Origin: Brachyspira murdochii DSM 12563
GTDB taxonomy: Bacteria; Spirochaetota; Brachyspiria; Brachyspirales; Brachyspiraceae
NCBI RefSeq assembly: GCF_000092845.1
Contig: NC_014150.1
Coordinates: 1,450,919 to 1,514,918, forward strand
Direction: 5' to 3'
Length of the DNA stretch: 64,000 nt
In this document: positions 52,040 to 60,634 of the stretch, piece by piece
Layout of the letters: the number at the start of each line of letters is the position of its first letter
Position numbering within the stretch: the stretch's first letter is position 1
Notes under the pieces: generated by a model
The model's input: the letters and a program-made list of their open reading frames with translations, nothing else
Database searches by the model: none
Told to the model about the DNA's origin: nothing
Made by a program: the position numbers and the translations under genes

Positions 52040-53983
52040 CTATAATTGTCTTAATTTTATAATATTGTCAAATATATTAAGTTTAAGTATTTCACACTTA
52101 CAAGGCTTTATATAATAACTTCCATCTTCTCTTTTATATTCTATCTCTACTATATCAAATAGCTTTAGAAAATCTAAAGTTTCATAATATTCAAATGTAT
52201 AATACTCTTTTAATAAATATCTGCTTTTCATTATTTCATTAGATAAGCTCACTGCATCTTCTTTTCTTTTTAATAAAGTTTCAAACTCTTCATGAGCATT
52301 TATTCTATGTCTTTTTTTAGCTTCCTCTTCAAAGTCAGTATTTTTGTATGTTGACTTTAATAAATCATATTTAATACTTAAGCTTGATAAATACTCATCA
52401 CTTTCTACTGTTTTATCAACTCTGCCCATGCAGTACTGTTTTATTTTATATTTAGCTTCATTGCTGCGAAATCTTGTACTGATAAAATCTATTTTATTGT
52501 TGTCTATTTCTAATCTTCCTTGTTCTAAAAAAGAAAGTTCTCCTATTAAATCAAGTGTAGTCTTTTTATTATCATTATCAAGAAGAACTGTTATTTCTCT
52601 TGAACGTTCTTCTTCAATCTGCCAATTTTCTATATTATAATTTTCTTTTATGTATGCTATGTTTTCATAATCTTCTAAAATCTCACGCATTAAAGTTAAA
52701 GATTTATAAGGAGGTATATCTATTTCTGCATATATCTCATATAAATTATCATTAGTATCTGTTATAGAATGTACTTGGTTTTTTCCTCTAAAAATTAACT
52801 GTCCTCTTTCTTTATCTAAAGTCCATACTCTTTGCTCTCCGTTTCCGTCTTGATAATCTTTAAACTCTGGAATAAATATCTCCAATTCTCCGCTTATAAT
52901 AGTACCATTTTCACGTTCTATTATTTCATTTTCACTCTCTGGTGTTTCTATAAAATATATATGAGGTTTTAATTTATTGTCATCAAGCGGATCATTTCTA
53001 TTAACAATACTTTCTATAGCATTCCTTGAAGTGTCGCATATTTCAAAAACTACTTCAGGAATCAAATCAGGATTTAGTATGCTTGGAGTATAATATTTTA
53101 TAGGCTTTAATTTTACTGTAATACCATGTCCTGCTGCTAAAGTTCTGCATGTGTCAATAATATCTTCTCCGCTTTGCACATTCTCAGGGAAGTTCTTTAA
53201 ATCTGAATATTCTTTTTCACTGAAAACATTTTTAGGAAGCTCAGTAGAAAAAGAAGCTCTTATATCAGATGCTGTTATCGTTATAGTTTCTAAAAAAGAA
53301 TATTCAGGTTTTTGAATAAAACCAGAGAATATAATTTTGGAATCTAAAAAATCACTTCCATCAAATATTTGTCTTACCAAAAATCTATTGCCGTATAAAT
53401 TAGAAAAATCATCAAAAAGTCCGTCATCATTTCTTAAAGTAACAGACATTTCATTTGTTTGAATAGTATCAAATGCAAGTGAATCGCCTTCTATATCCGC
53501 TGTATCTATTTCCTCCACTCTAGGCTCTACATACATATTATTTAATTCAGTAATTAAACTATTATTACTATCAAGCACCGAAGGTGGGCAGGTGTCCCAT
53601 TCACGTGTGGAGAATAATTTTTTAATATTTATAATAATATTCTTTTTACTGTAAGGAGTTTCAAAGTTATTAAAATGCACGGCTATATAATTAATATTAT
53701 CTTTTTTATATTGATAATAAGATTTATTCTGTTTATAAAGAGCTTCTAAAGAAAATACTTCTATATATCCTCTGTCATTATCCACACTTACAGAGCCAAT
53801 ATTATATAAATTATATAATTCATCTTCTTGAATATTAAATAATTCATTAAAATAAGAACTGCTGTATAATGAGTATATTTCATTAATACTTGCAGTCCAT
53901 ACACCTCCGAAAGGTGCAAATATTAATCTAGTATCAGGACTAGAAATATCAAGCTCTATAATATTAGCAAAACTCTTAAGCAT
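52040..53983 (-). CDS. Predicted tail or baseplate protein
   Basis: A 647-residue late protein without membrane segments. FAPFGGVWTASINEIYSLYS lies near the N-terminus, and MSVTLRNDDGLFDDFSNLYG with KIIFSGFIQKPEYSFLETIT near residue 190-250. These recall tail proteins of the kind that carry a field of repeated beta domains and are found between tail and fibre genes. The C-terminal part (YYIKPCKCEILKLNIFDNII) is like baseplate hubs. Assignment to a baseplate is inference from order and length. Confidence 0.6.
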   Translation of the reverse strand: MLKSFANIIELDISSPDTRLIFAPFGGVWTASINEIYSLYSSSYFNELFNIQEDELYNLYNIGSVSVDNDRGYIEVFSLEALYKQNKSYYQYKKDNINYIAVHFNNFETPYSKKNIIINIKKLFSTREWDTCPPSVLDSNNSLITELNNMYVEPRVEEIDTADIEGDSLAFDTIQTNEMSVTLRNDDGLFDDFSNLYGNRFLVRQIFDGSDFLDSKIIFSGFIQKPEYSFLETITITASDIRASFSTELPKNVFSEKEYSDLKNFPENVQSGEDIIDTCRTLAAGHGITVKLKPIKYYTPSILNPDLIPEVVFEICDTSRNAIESIVNRNDPLDDNKLKPHIYFIETPESENEIIERENGTIISGELEIFIPEFKDYQDGNGEQRVWTLDKERGQLIFRGKNQVHSITDTNDNLYEIYAEIDIPPYKSLTLMREILEDYENIAYIKENYNIENWQIEEERSREITVLLDNDNKKTTLDLIGELSFLEQGRLEIDNNKIDFISTRFRSNEAKYKIKQYCMGRVDKTVESDEYLSSLSIKYDLLKSTYKNTDFEEEAKKRHRINAHEEFETLLKRKEDAVSLSNEIMKSRYLLKEYYTFEYYETLDFLKLFDIVEIEYKREDGSYYIKPCKCEILKLNIFDNIIKLRQL

Positions 53984-53995
53984 TTTATAAACCTA

Positions 53996-55114
53996 CTATT
54001 TCTGCATATACTCTATAACTGCTGAACCATTTTCGCCATTATTCATTCTTGTTGGATTACCATCCATATATCCGCTAACACCTCCAGATCCTACAATAAT
54101 TTTAATTTTAGAATAAGCTCCTATCATATCTCTATTTATATCTACTGTAGCAGCTGAACCAGAACCGCCTCCTATTGACCCATTGTTACCTACATTATGT
54201 ACTATCCCATTACCGCCATTTCCTCCGCTTGCTAAACATTGACTTTTTAAAATACCGCCTTGACCAGGTTTTCCATTATTACCATTTGATCCTTGATATA
54301 ATTTACCTTGTCCGCTAGATTGACCTGCTAATCCTGAACCTTGAGTTAATCCTGTCATTTTTCCGCCGCCTCCTCCTGTGCAGGTTGTTATTGCTATATC
54401 ATTTATTAATACTTGAGAATTGCCCCCATTTGTAGCATTATGATAACCATTATCGCCTGTTTCTAATATTGTCATACCAGCACCTCCTCCGCCTGAACAT
54501 ATATGCACAGTAATACTATTAACATCGCTTGGAAAGTCAAACTCATGTTCTCCTGCTCCAAAGCTCACTGTTTTTCTTTTTAATGTCAATCCTTTTCTTT
54601 GAAAGTCATTAATATTCCAATATTTCTTTTCAACATATCCGCCTAAACTAGTATCATATTTCATTGATAATCTTAAATATTTTGATGTTACAATATTATT
54701 ATTATCTTTGACATAAAAACCTCTGTTTTCATAATCATAAGCTGGAAAATCTTCACTTTCTTTACTGCTTCCTGATGCTATTTCTGCTGTTAAATAATCA
54801 TTATTACTATCTTCATTATCTCTATGAATAACAAGTTTTATATATCTTAAATCTTTATTACTATCAGTTGTATTATCAGATAATTGTATATTTTCAATTG
54901 TTTCAAATAATCTGCCTTCAAACTCGCAAATGCTTCCTGCTAAAATGTCAGGCAATTCTCTGTCTGTATCATTCCAATGATTTAATTTTATGCCGTCAAA
55001 AGCAGTATGAAGAATACGCATTTTCTGCATAATAATATTCTGCTGTCTATAGCTGTCTAGTAAATTACTTGGATTTTCTTCAGGTTCTTTTATAAGTGTA
55101 AAAATATTACTCAT
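53996..55114 (-). CDS. Tail fibre protein with glycine-rich tip
   Basis: A 372-residue protein. Residues 1-~100 share an N-terminal region with the next gene (RILHTAFDGIKLNHWN versus RFLHTAFEGTKIDFSN). Residues ~205-372 are glycine-rich (HICSGGGGAGMTILETGDNG, CTGGGGGKMTGLTQGSGLAG, IIVGSGGVSG), the polyglycine style of receptor-binding tips. It probably forms a trimer at the tail end. Start and stop abut the neighbouring genes closely. Confidence 0.75.
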   Translation of the reverse strand: MSNIFTLIKEPEENPSNLLDSYRQQNIIMQKMRILHTAFDGIKLNHWNDTDRELPDILAGSICEFEGRLFETIENIQLSDNTTDSNKDLRYIKLVIHRDNEDSNNDYLTAEIASGSSKESEDFPAYDYENRGFYVKDNNNIVTSKYLRLSMKYDTSLGGYVEKKYWNINDFQRKGLTLKRKTVSFGAGEHEFDFPSDVNSITVHICSGGGGAGMTILETGDNGYHNATNGGNSQVLINDIAITTCTGGGGGKMTGLTQGSGLAGQSSGQGKLYQGSNGNNGKPGQGGILKSQCLASGGNGGNGIVHNVGNNGSIGGGSGSAATVDINRDMIGAYSKIKIIVGSGGVSGYMDGNPTRMNNGENGSAVIEYMQK

Positions 55115-55116
55115 GA

Positions 55117-55569
55117 CTAATATACCTCATTATTATACATATCAAAATAATCTATTTCATAAGTTCCATTTTTTGTTATTACTAATGGAATATATTTACT
55201 TATTCCTTCATTATTGATTAAATAAAAACCGCCAAGCTCTTCATTATAATAGCAGTCTAAACTGCTTACTATTTGTGCATCTAAGTTTTTACCATTATTA
55301 ATTAATTTTAATAATATATATTTATTACTGTCATTATTTGTATTGTCTTTCAATATAATATGCTTTTTAGCTTCATATATTGAATAGCAAAACATACATA
55401 CAGAACCTTTCCGTATAAACGGCATACTGCTTTTATTAGAGAAATCTATTTTTGTACCCTCAAATGCAGTATGCAGAAATCTTGTATGTTTTAATAATTC
55501 ATTCTGTCTTTTATATCCATCTTCAATAGTAAGAGGTATGCTAGAAGGCTCATAAACAAGTTCAAACAT
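55117..55569 (-). CDS. Short tail fibre paralogue
   Basis: A 150-residue protein matching the N-terminal domain of the gene at 53996-55114 (GYKRQNELLKHTRFLHTAFE; GSVCMFCYSIYEA versus GSICEFEGRLFET; ILKDNTNNDSNKYILLKLI versus QLSDNTTDSNKDLRYIKLVI) but lacking the glycine-rich tip. It may be an adaptor for the longer fibre or a trimmed duplicate. It starts in TAATG overlap with the upstream gene. Confidence 0.7.
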   Translation of the reverse strand: MFELVYEPSSIPLTIEDGYKRQNELLKHTRFLHTAFEGTKIDFSNKSSMPFIRKGSVCMFCYSIYEAKKHIILKDNTNNDSNKYILLKLINNGKNLDAQIVSSLDCYYNEELGGFYLINNEGISKYIPLVITKNGTYEIDYFDMYNNEVY

Positions 55570-56465
55570 TATTTCACCTCTCTAAATGTAAGCTCTGTAG
55601 AATACTGATATAAATCATTCTTTCCTTTCTTAAAAGCTATCTCTTCATTAGTACATACATAAAGTCCAGACTTCATATAATATTTAACTTTAGATGATGT
55701 ATTATCTTTTATAATAGTTGTATGCTTAGATGTATTTTGATTTTCTATTGTTTTTGTAATAGTGTTTGTTTTACTTGCATATTTAGATAATCCATATTTG
55801 CTTATATTATATTTTGCTGTTTCTATTTCTGATTCTAAAATCTCATCAGGACTTATTGTTTCTTCTATCCATACTTGAAGTACAAAAGGTTCAAAATTAC
55901 TAATATCAAAAAAGTTAATGATTTTTTCTCTGTCATCATTAGTCAGATATGGAAAAGATACTTTCCAAGTATCATAGCTTTTAACAGGTAGTTTTCTATA
56001 AAAATAATGACCTGTTAAAGAAAAATATTGATTACGAGTATAATTTATAGTATGCGTTTTACTTTTATCATGAGGAGGAAAATCTACTCCTTCACCTATT
56101 ATTAAATATCCGCATTCAATCATATTGCCATCTTCATCTTTGATAAAAGTTATTTTGACTTTTATAAACTCTACAGCAGCTATATTATGAATAGCTTGTT
56201 TATTTATTATATTAATATTATATGTAAGCAGATCATTATTAATATTTGTTATTTCTAATTTTATTTTTTGAGCATTTGTATTAAATACTGCTATTTCATT
56301 TATAATGCCGTTTCCTGATAGTGTTAAACTTCCTTCGCTTTCACTTGCAAACTTTCCAACTTCAAGAGTTTGATAATTAAACATATTAGAAATAGGGAAA
56401 AAATCATATTCACTAGAGAAAGTATATTCAAAATTATTAAAAATATTATTCCATAATAGCCTCAT
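55569..56465 (-). CDS. Predicted tail protein
   Basis: A 298-residue late protein without membrane segments. YRKLPVKSYDTWKVSFPYLT followed by DDREKIINFFDISNFEPFVL resembles tail proteins that follow the tape measure gene, such as distal tail or DUF2460-like proteins. The assignment is not certain. It overlaps the tape measure gene by 4 bases (ATGA), which suggests translational coupling. Confidence 0.6.
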   Translation of the reverse strand: MRLLWNNIFNNFEYTFSSEYDFFPISNMFNYQTLEVGKFASESEGSLTLSGNGIINEIAVFNTNAQKIKLEITNINNDLLTYNINIINKQAIHNIAAVEFIKVKITFIKDEDGNMIECGYLIIGEGVDFPPHDKSKTHTINYTRNQYFSLTGHYFYRKLPVKSYDTWKVSFPYLTNDDREKIINFFDISNFEPFVLQVWIEETISPDEILESEIETAKYNISKYGLSKYASKTNTITKTIENQNTSKHTTIIKDNTSSKVKYYMKSGLYVCTNEEIAFKKGKNDLYQYSTELTFREVK

Positions 56466-59400
56466 AATATTCCCCTTTGTGATACTACCTTAACGCCTCG
56501 TTTACTTAAATTGAGCATAGTGCTTGCAACTATCTTTCCGTCAAGCATTAAATAAACAGGCTGATTGAATATAGTTTCTGACTGTGTATTTACTTCATAT
56601 ATTCCATCATTATTTTTAGCAGCTTCAAAAATCTGACTTCCTATTTTTGATAGTATTCTATCTTCAAGAGGTATAACCGCTTCATCGTTTGCACCCTCTC
56701 CGATTACAGCATTAATTCCTCCGTTTCTTCTCTCTACAAGTCCGCCTTTTGCCAAGTATTTAGGTTCACTCGGTTTAGCTTGAGATAATGTCGCCAAATT
56801 AACAGCACCGCCTGCAATAATTCCTGCTAAAGTTGCATAGGCTATTAAAGGCATTGGAAAAGGACCAGCACTCATAGCTGATGCCAATGCACTTATGGCT
56901 GCCTGTGCCATAGAAGCTGACGCCTGAACTAAAGACATTTTCCAGCTTTCCATTTGCGAATTATATTCTAGCTTCATCTTATCATTATTATAGTTTTTCT
57001 CTACTTCCATCTGCTTAGCTTTGGCTTCTTCTTCTATTTGTATTTTAGCTAGTTCTTTTTGTTTCTCTTCAAGTTCAGCTTTTATTCTCTCCTGCTCATA
57101 AAGTCCTAAAGCAACTTTTTGCCTATTCTGTAATTGTTTTATTTCATTTAATAAACTCTGCTTTTGCGAGTCCTCCATTATTCCTATAGCTTCAAGCCTT
57201 GCATTTTTTTCTTCTTCTATCGCTTCTAATGCTGCCTCTTTTCTTTCCTCATTTTTTTCTATTTCAAACTCTATAGCCTGTATTTGCATTTCCTGTATAG
57301 CAGAATAAAAATCATTTGTATATCCTATAGTGTCATTAAGCATTTGAAGCCAATTCGCACTAAAATAATCTGAAAAACTTTGAGTAGGTGTTTTCCAAAG
57401 TTCGCCGAACTTCTCTTTTAATATTTCTACCTGTTCAGTTGTAAGTTCTAATTCATTAGTTATGCTTTCTATTCCGCTTCTTACTATTTCACTTTTCTGT
57501 CCCTGCTGTTCAGCTTCGCTTACTTTATCGCCGAACTCTTCAGCAACAGAAACGCCTCTTTCATAAGCGGATATACTATTTTCTATTTCTTTTACTAATT
57601 CAGAAAATCTGTCAGTTTTGATACTGTCTAATGCGTAGCCGTAATTATCACTTAAATATTTTATTTGATTAGCATTTAAGTTTAGTACCGTACTCATTTC
57701 TGTGAGTATAGCACCTACTTTGTCTTTTTTAGCTTCTAAAGCCTCAGCATCACTGATTTCAGCTCCCATATTACGAAGATTGCTTACTCTGCGATTTTCC
57801 TCTGCCTCTGCTTTTTTTAGTAAAGCTAAATAATCTTCATAAGTTTTTGTTTTATCTTTTACAGCATCAGATTTACCTTTTATTGCATTAATGCTCTTTT
57901 CATTAGCTTCTTTTTCTTTAGTCTCTAAATCTATTCCATCTCTAGTTAGAGACTGTCTTAAATGCATGCTTTGATTTAAGTCATTTCTTTGTTTTTCTAA
58001 TGTATTTAATGTATTTTCTACTTCTGATAATTTTTCATAATCAGAACTCTTTAATATCTCATCATTGGCTTGGCTTTCTCCCATACCAGATGCATATAAA
58101 GAACTTCTTAAGTTTTCAACAGCAGTATTATATATTTTGCTCTTTTCTTCTAATTCTTTTATTTTTGTTTCTATAGTTTGTATTTGTATACTTTCTTCTG
58201 CCGTTCTATAGTCTTCTAACTTCATAGTAGCAGAATCTATATATGTAATTCCGTCTAAAACTACAGTTTTTAAATTAGGATATAGTCTAGTAAGTTTATC
58301 AGTTACTTGGTTTAATCTTTCAGTAGCTGCTGCATCTAACTCTTTGGCACTAGCTAGTTTTTGATACTCTTCAAATAAACCTACATCTTTAAAAGAATTA
58401 TCATTTAATTCTTTTGTGCTGTTAGCTAATTGGTTTGAAGTATCTATTAATGCTTTATATTCCTGATTTAATTTATATGCTTTTACTGCTAAAGCACCAA
58501 GTCCTACGGTTAAAGCTGTTATAATACCAACAGGACTTGCAATCATTACTGTATTTAATGCTTTCCAAGCTGTACTTAATCCTTGAATAGAGCTTGCGGC
58601 TGTCTTTAATGTAGATACCGCATTTTTAAAATCTTTTATAGTTTTCTTAGCTTCTGTTATTCCTTTTGAAAGTCCTACTATACCTTTTAATGCAGGACCA
58701 AAGCCTGCTGCTAAAGCAACAAAGCCTACACTTACTGCCTGCAAAGGTGCTGGCAAGTCGCTGAATGTTTTTATTAAAGATATAATAGTAAGAATCATTT
58801 TTTCAGCTATAGGTACTATTTTATCTTGCATAACAGGAAGTAAATCTTCATTAACAACAGGAAGTAAACTATTTCCAAGCTCTACTACTAAAGCACTAAG
58901 CTCTGCTTTCATTTTTTCAAACTGTCTTGCTGGACCGTCATCTATTTTTTTGAATGCCTCAGCTGTAGCTCCTGCCGAATTATTCATCTGATCTAAAGCA
59001 TCTTTAAACTTATCTGCATTCTTTCCAGATAAAGCTAAACCAGCATTTGCTGCCTCAACACTGCTGAACATACTAGAAATATCTTTTCCGCTTTTATCAG
59101 CTTTTTCAGCAAGCATTTGAAGAGCTTCCTGTAAAGTTCCTCCTTGCTCTATAAACTCTTTAAAGCTTTTTCCTGCTATTTCTCTAAATGCTATATCTGT
59201 AATGCTTCCTTCTTTATTAAGTTCTACTAAAGCCTGACGAATCTGTGTTGTTGCAACAGAAGTAGGAGTTCCTTGTGCAGTCATTACAGCAATAGCAGCT
59301 CCTATATCTTCAAACTTCACTCCTAAAGCTGAAGCGGTAGGAATAACATTAAATAAAGATTTTGATAACTGAGTAAAGTCTGTTTTTCCTAGCTTCAGTG

Positions 59401-59932
59401 TTTGAAACATTATGTCTGAAGCTCTATTAGTATTAAGAACTTCTGTTCCATAAGCATTAGTAACAGAAGTAAGTCCGTCAACTGAAGTTTCTAATTCAGC
59501 AACACCTGCAATAGCAGCTTCGCCTGCCGTTTTTAAGAACTCAAATACATTTTCACGTGGAACTCCTGCAGAAAGTGCTTGATAAAGAGCTTTAGTTGTT
59601 TCTTCTGGAAGTTTGCCTATTTCTTTACTAAACGCTAAAGTTTCATTTTTTAATTTTTCAAAACCTTCATTGCTTAATTTAGGAAGAAGAGTAAGAACCT
59701 CACGCATTCCATTATCAAAATCAGTAGCTTTTTTAGTAGCTAATGCAAAAGCTGTTGTCCCTGCTGCTATTGGCACAGTTAAACTTTTAGTAGCTAAAGA
59801 ACCGAACTTGTCAAAAGATTTTCCTATTTTATCAAAGCCTTTTTCTAAGTCTGTTGTTTTATCTTTAAGTTTTCCAAATGCCTCAATAGCTTGAGAAGCA
59901 TCTGCATTAATATATACATTTAATTTACTCAT
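56462..59932 (-). CDS. Tail tape measure protein (TP901 family core)
   Basis: A 1156-residue protein that sets tail length. Residues ~60-330 are the TP901 core (FDNGMREVLTLLPKLSNEGF, EETTKALYQALSAGVPRENV, GTPTSVATTQIRQALVELNK, MFSSVEAANAGLALSGKNAD). Hydrophobic segments near 385-480 and 1045-1090, and long coiled coils between 580 and 1040, fit the family. I use the ATG at 59932 (MSKLNVYINADA). A repeated hairpin lies just before it. The ribosome-binding site is weak (GAG, 12 bases upstream). Confidence 0.95.
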   Translation of the reverse strand: MSKLNVYINADASQAIEAFGKLKDKTTDLEKGFDKIGKSFDKFGSLATKSLTVPIAAGTTAFALATKKATDFDNGMREVLTLLPKLSNEGFEKLKNETLAFSKEIGKLPEETTKALYQALSAGVPRENVFEFLKTAGEAAIAGVAELETSVDGLTSVTNAYGTEVLNTNRASDIMFQTLKLGKTDFTQLSKSLFNVIPTASALGVKFEDIGAAIAVMTAQGTPTSVATTQIRQALVELNKEGSITDIAFREIAGKSFKEFIEQGGTLQEALQMLAEKADKSGKDISSMFSSVEAANAGLALSGKNADKFKDALDQMNNSAGATAEAFKKIDDGPARQFEKMKAELSALVVELGNSLLPVVNEDLLPVMQDKIVPIAEKMILTIISLIKTFSDLPAPLQAVSVGFVALAAGFGPALKGIVGLSKGITEAKKTIKDFKNAVSTLKTAASSIQGLSTAWKALNTVMIASPVGIITALTVGLGALAVKAYKLNQEYKALIDTSNQLANSTKELNDNSFKDVGLFEEYQKLASAKELDAAATERLNQVTDKLTRLYPNLKTVVLDGITYIDSATMKLEDYRTAEESIQIQTIETKIKELEEKSKIYNTAVENLRSSLYASGMGESQANDEILKSSDYEKLSEVENTLNTLEKQRNDLNQSMHLRQSLTRDGIDLETKEKEANEKSINAIKGKSDAVKDKTKTYEDYLALLKKAEAEENRRVSNLRNMGAEISDAEALEAKKDKVGAILTEMSTVLNLNANQIKYLSDNYGYALDSIKTDRFSELVKEIENSISAYERGVSVAEEFGDKVSEAEQQGQKSEIVRSGIESITNELELTTEQVEILKEKFGELWKTPTQSFSDYFSANWLQMLNDTIGYTNDFYSAIQEMQIQAIEFEIEKNEERKEAALEAIEEEKNARLEAIGIMEDSQKQSLLNEIKQLQNRQKVALGLYEQERIKAELEEKQKELAKIQIEEEAKAKQMEVEKNYNNDKMKLEYNSQMESWKMSLVQASASMAQAAISALASAMSAGPFPMPLIAYATLAGIIAGGAVNLATLSQAKPSEPKYLAKGGLVERRNGGINAVIGEGANDEAVIPLEDRILSKIGSQIFEAAKNNDGIYEVNTQSETIFNQPVYLMLDGKIVASTMLNLSKRGVKVVSQRGIL

Positions 59933-59942
59933 TATTGCTAAA

Positions 59943-59996
59943 CTCAAAAAAGCCTTTGAGAAAATCGATAATAAATTATCGATTTGGCTTTTTTTC
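59943..59996. repeat. Repeated hairpin element, copy 2
   Basis: CTCAAAAAAGCC, the 11-bp stem AAATCGATAAT/ATTATCGATTT (59962-59985) and GGCTTTTTTTCG, almost identical to 49924-49980. It lies between the tail-assembly chaperone and the tape measure start and may lower read-through or protect the message. Confidence 0.9.
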
Positions 59997-60021
59997 GTTT
60001 TTTATTCCTTTTTTATTATTG

Positions 60022-60623
60022 CTAATTATTTACCGTAATAGTTTCTATTTCCCATAAACCTTGTCTTTCTTTTTTTATAGTTTTATTTCCCTGTTTTATT
60101 TCAGATGAAGAATTGTTTGATTTAGTTTTCTCTTCTACTTCTATAATATAAGGCAAATTTAAAGAAGCTGTATAATAGAGCAGAAGTCTTTGCAAACTCA
60201 TCTCCATCATACAGTCTTCTGTCCACCCATAGCTATTAGCTAAATGTGCAAATAACTTTATTAATTCTATTTTTATTAGTTTTCTTTTTTTTTATCCTCA
60301 TTAGGAGCATCAATTCCTGCTTTATAAAAGCCGTCCATTATCATTCTGAATATTTTTATAAGCTGATCATAATTAAAATCTTCTAATATATCTTCTCGGC
60401 AGGTATTTTTATCCTGTCTTTGTATAAGAGGAATTACTATATCTTCTATCACAGTCTGTGAATCAAGAAAACCTTTCTCTGCTATAGACTGGCTATAATC
60501 ACTTATTTTTAATGCCAAGCCCACAGGTATATCATTAACATTTATCTTGTATTTGCCAAGTTTGGCATAAACTGCTTTTTTATTACTAAACTCTTCTAAA
60601 TCTACAATTTCTATATCTGCCAT
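60022..60623 (-). CDS. Tail assembly chaperone, -1 frameshift product (gpGT-like)
   Basis: Reading the first frame to the nine-A run at 60285-60293 and slipping back one base gives KKKRKLIKIELIKLFAHLAN, then SYGWTEDCMMEMSLQRLLLY, and an open frame to the stop at 60022: about 200 residues. GWTEDCMMEMSLQRLLLYYT is typical of the T part of siphovirus GT chaperones. The stretch between 60276 and 60210 has no start of its own and is read only by slippage. The fusion should bind the tape measure protein during tail assembly. Confidence 0.8.
60276..60623 (-). CDS. Tail assembly chaperone, unshifted product (gpG-like)
   Basis: A 115-residue acidic protein (IEIVDLEEFSNKKAVYAKLG; then LIQRQDKNTCREDILEDFNY) that lies between tail tube and tape measure, the fixed place of gpG. 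It ends PNEDKKKEN, and the Lys codons are the A9 slip site. In known phages a few percent of ribosomes shift here. AAGGATC lies 8-10 bases before the ATG. Confidence 0.8.
   Translation of the reverse strand: MADIEIVDLEEFSNKKAVYAKLGKYKINVNDIPVGLALKISDYSQSIAEKGFLDSQTVIEDIVIPLIQRQDKNTCREDILEDFNYDQLIKIFRMIMDGFYKAGIDAPNEDKKKEN
60285..60293 (-). promoter_or_regulatory. Slippery A-run for -1 frameshifting
   Basis: On the minus strand GAT is followed by nine A and then GAAAACTAA. The zero-frame codons AAA-AAA-AAA-GAA allow a tandem slip on A-AAA-AAA into the -1 frame, four codons before the zero-frame stop. This is the classical position for gpG/gpGT. Confidence 0.75.
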
Positions 60624-60634
60624 ATTTCAGATCC

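Noticed and set aside
60022-60210. Independent 62-residue protein starting at MMEM
   Set aside because: There is no ribosome-binding site before this Met, and the same frame reads back without a stop to the A9 run, so it is better explained as the -1 frameshift extension.
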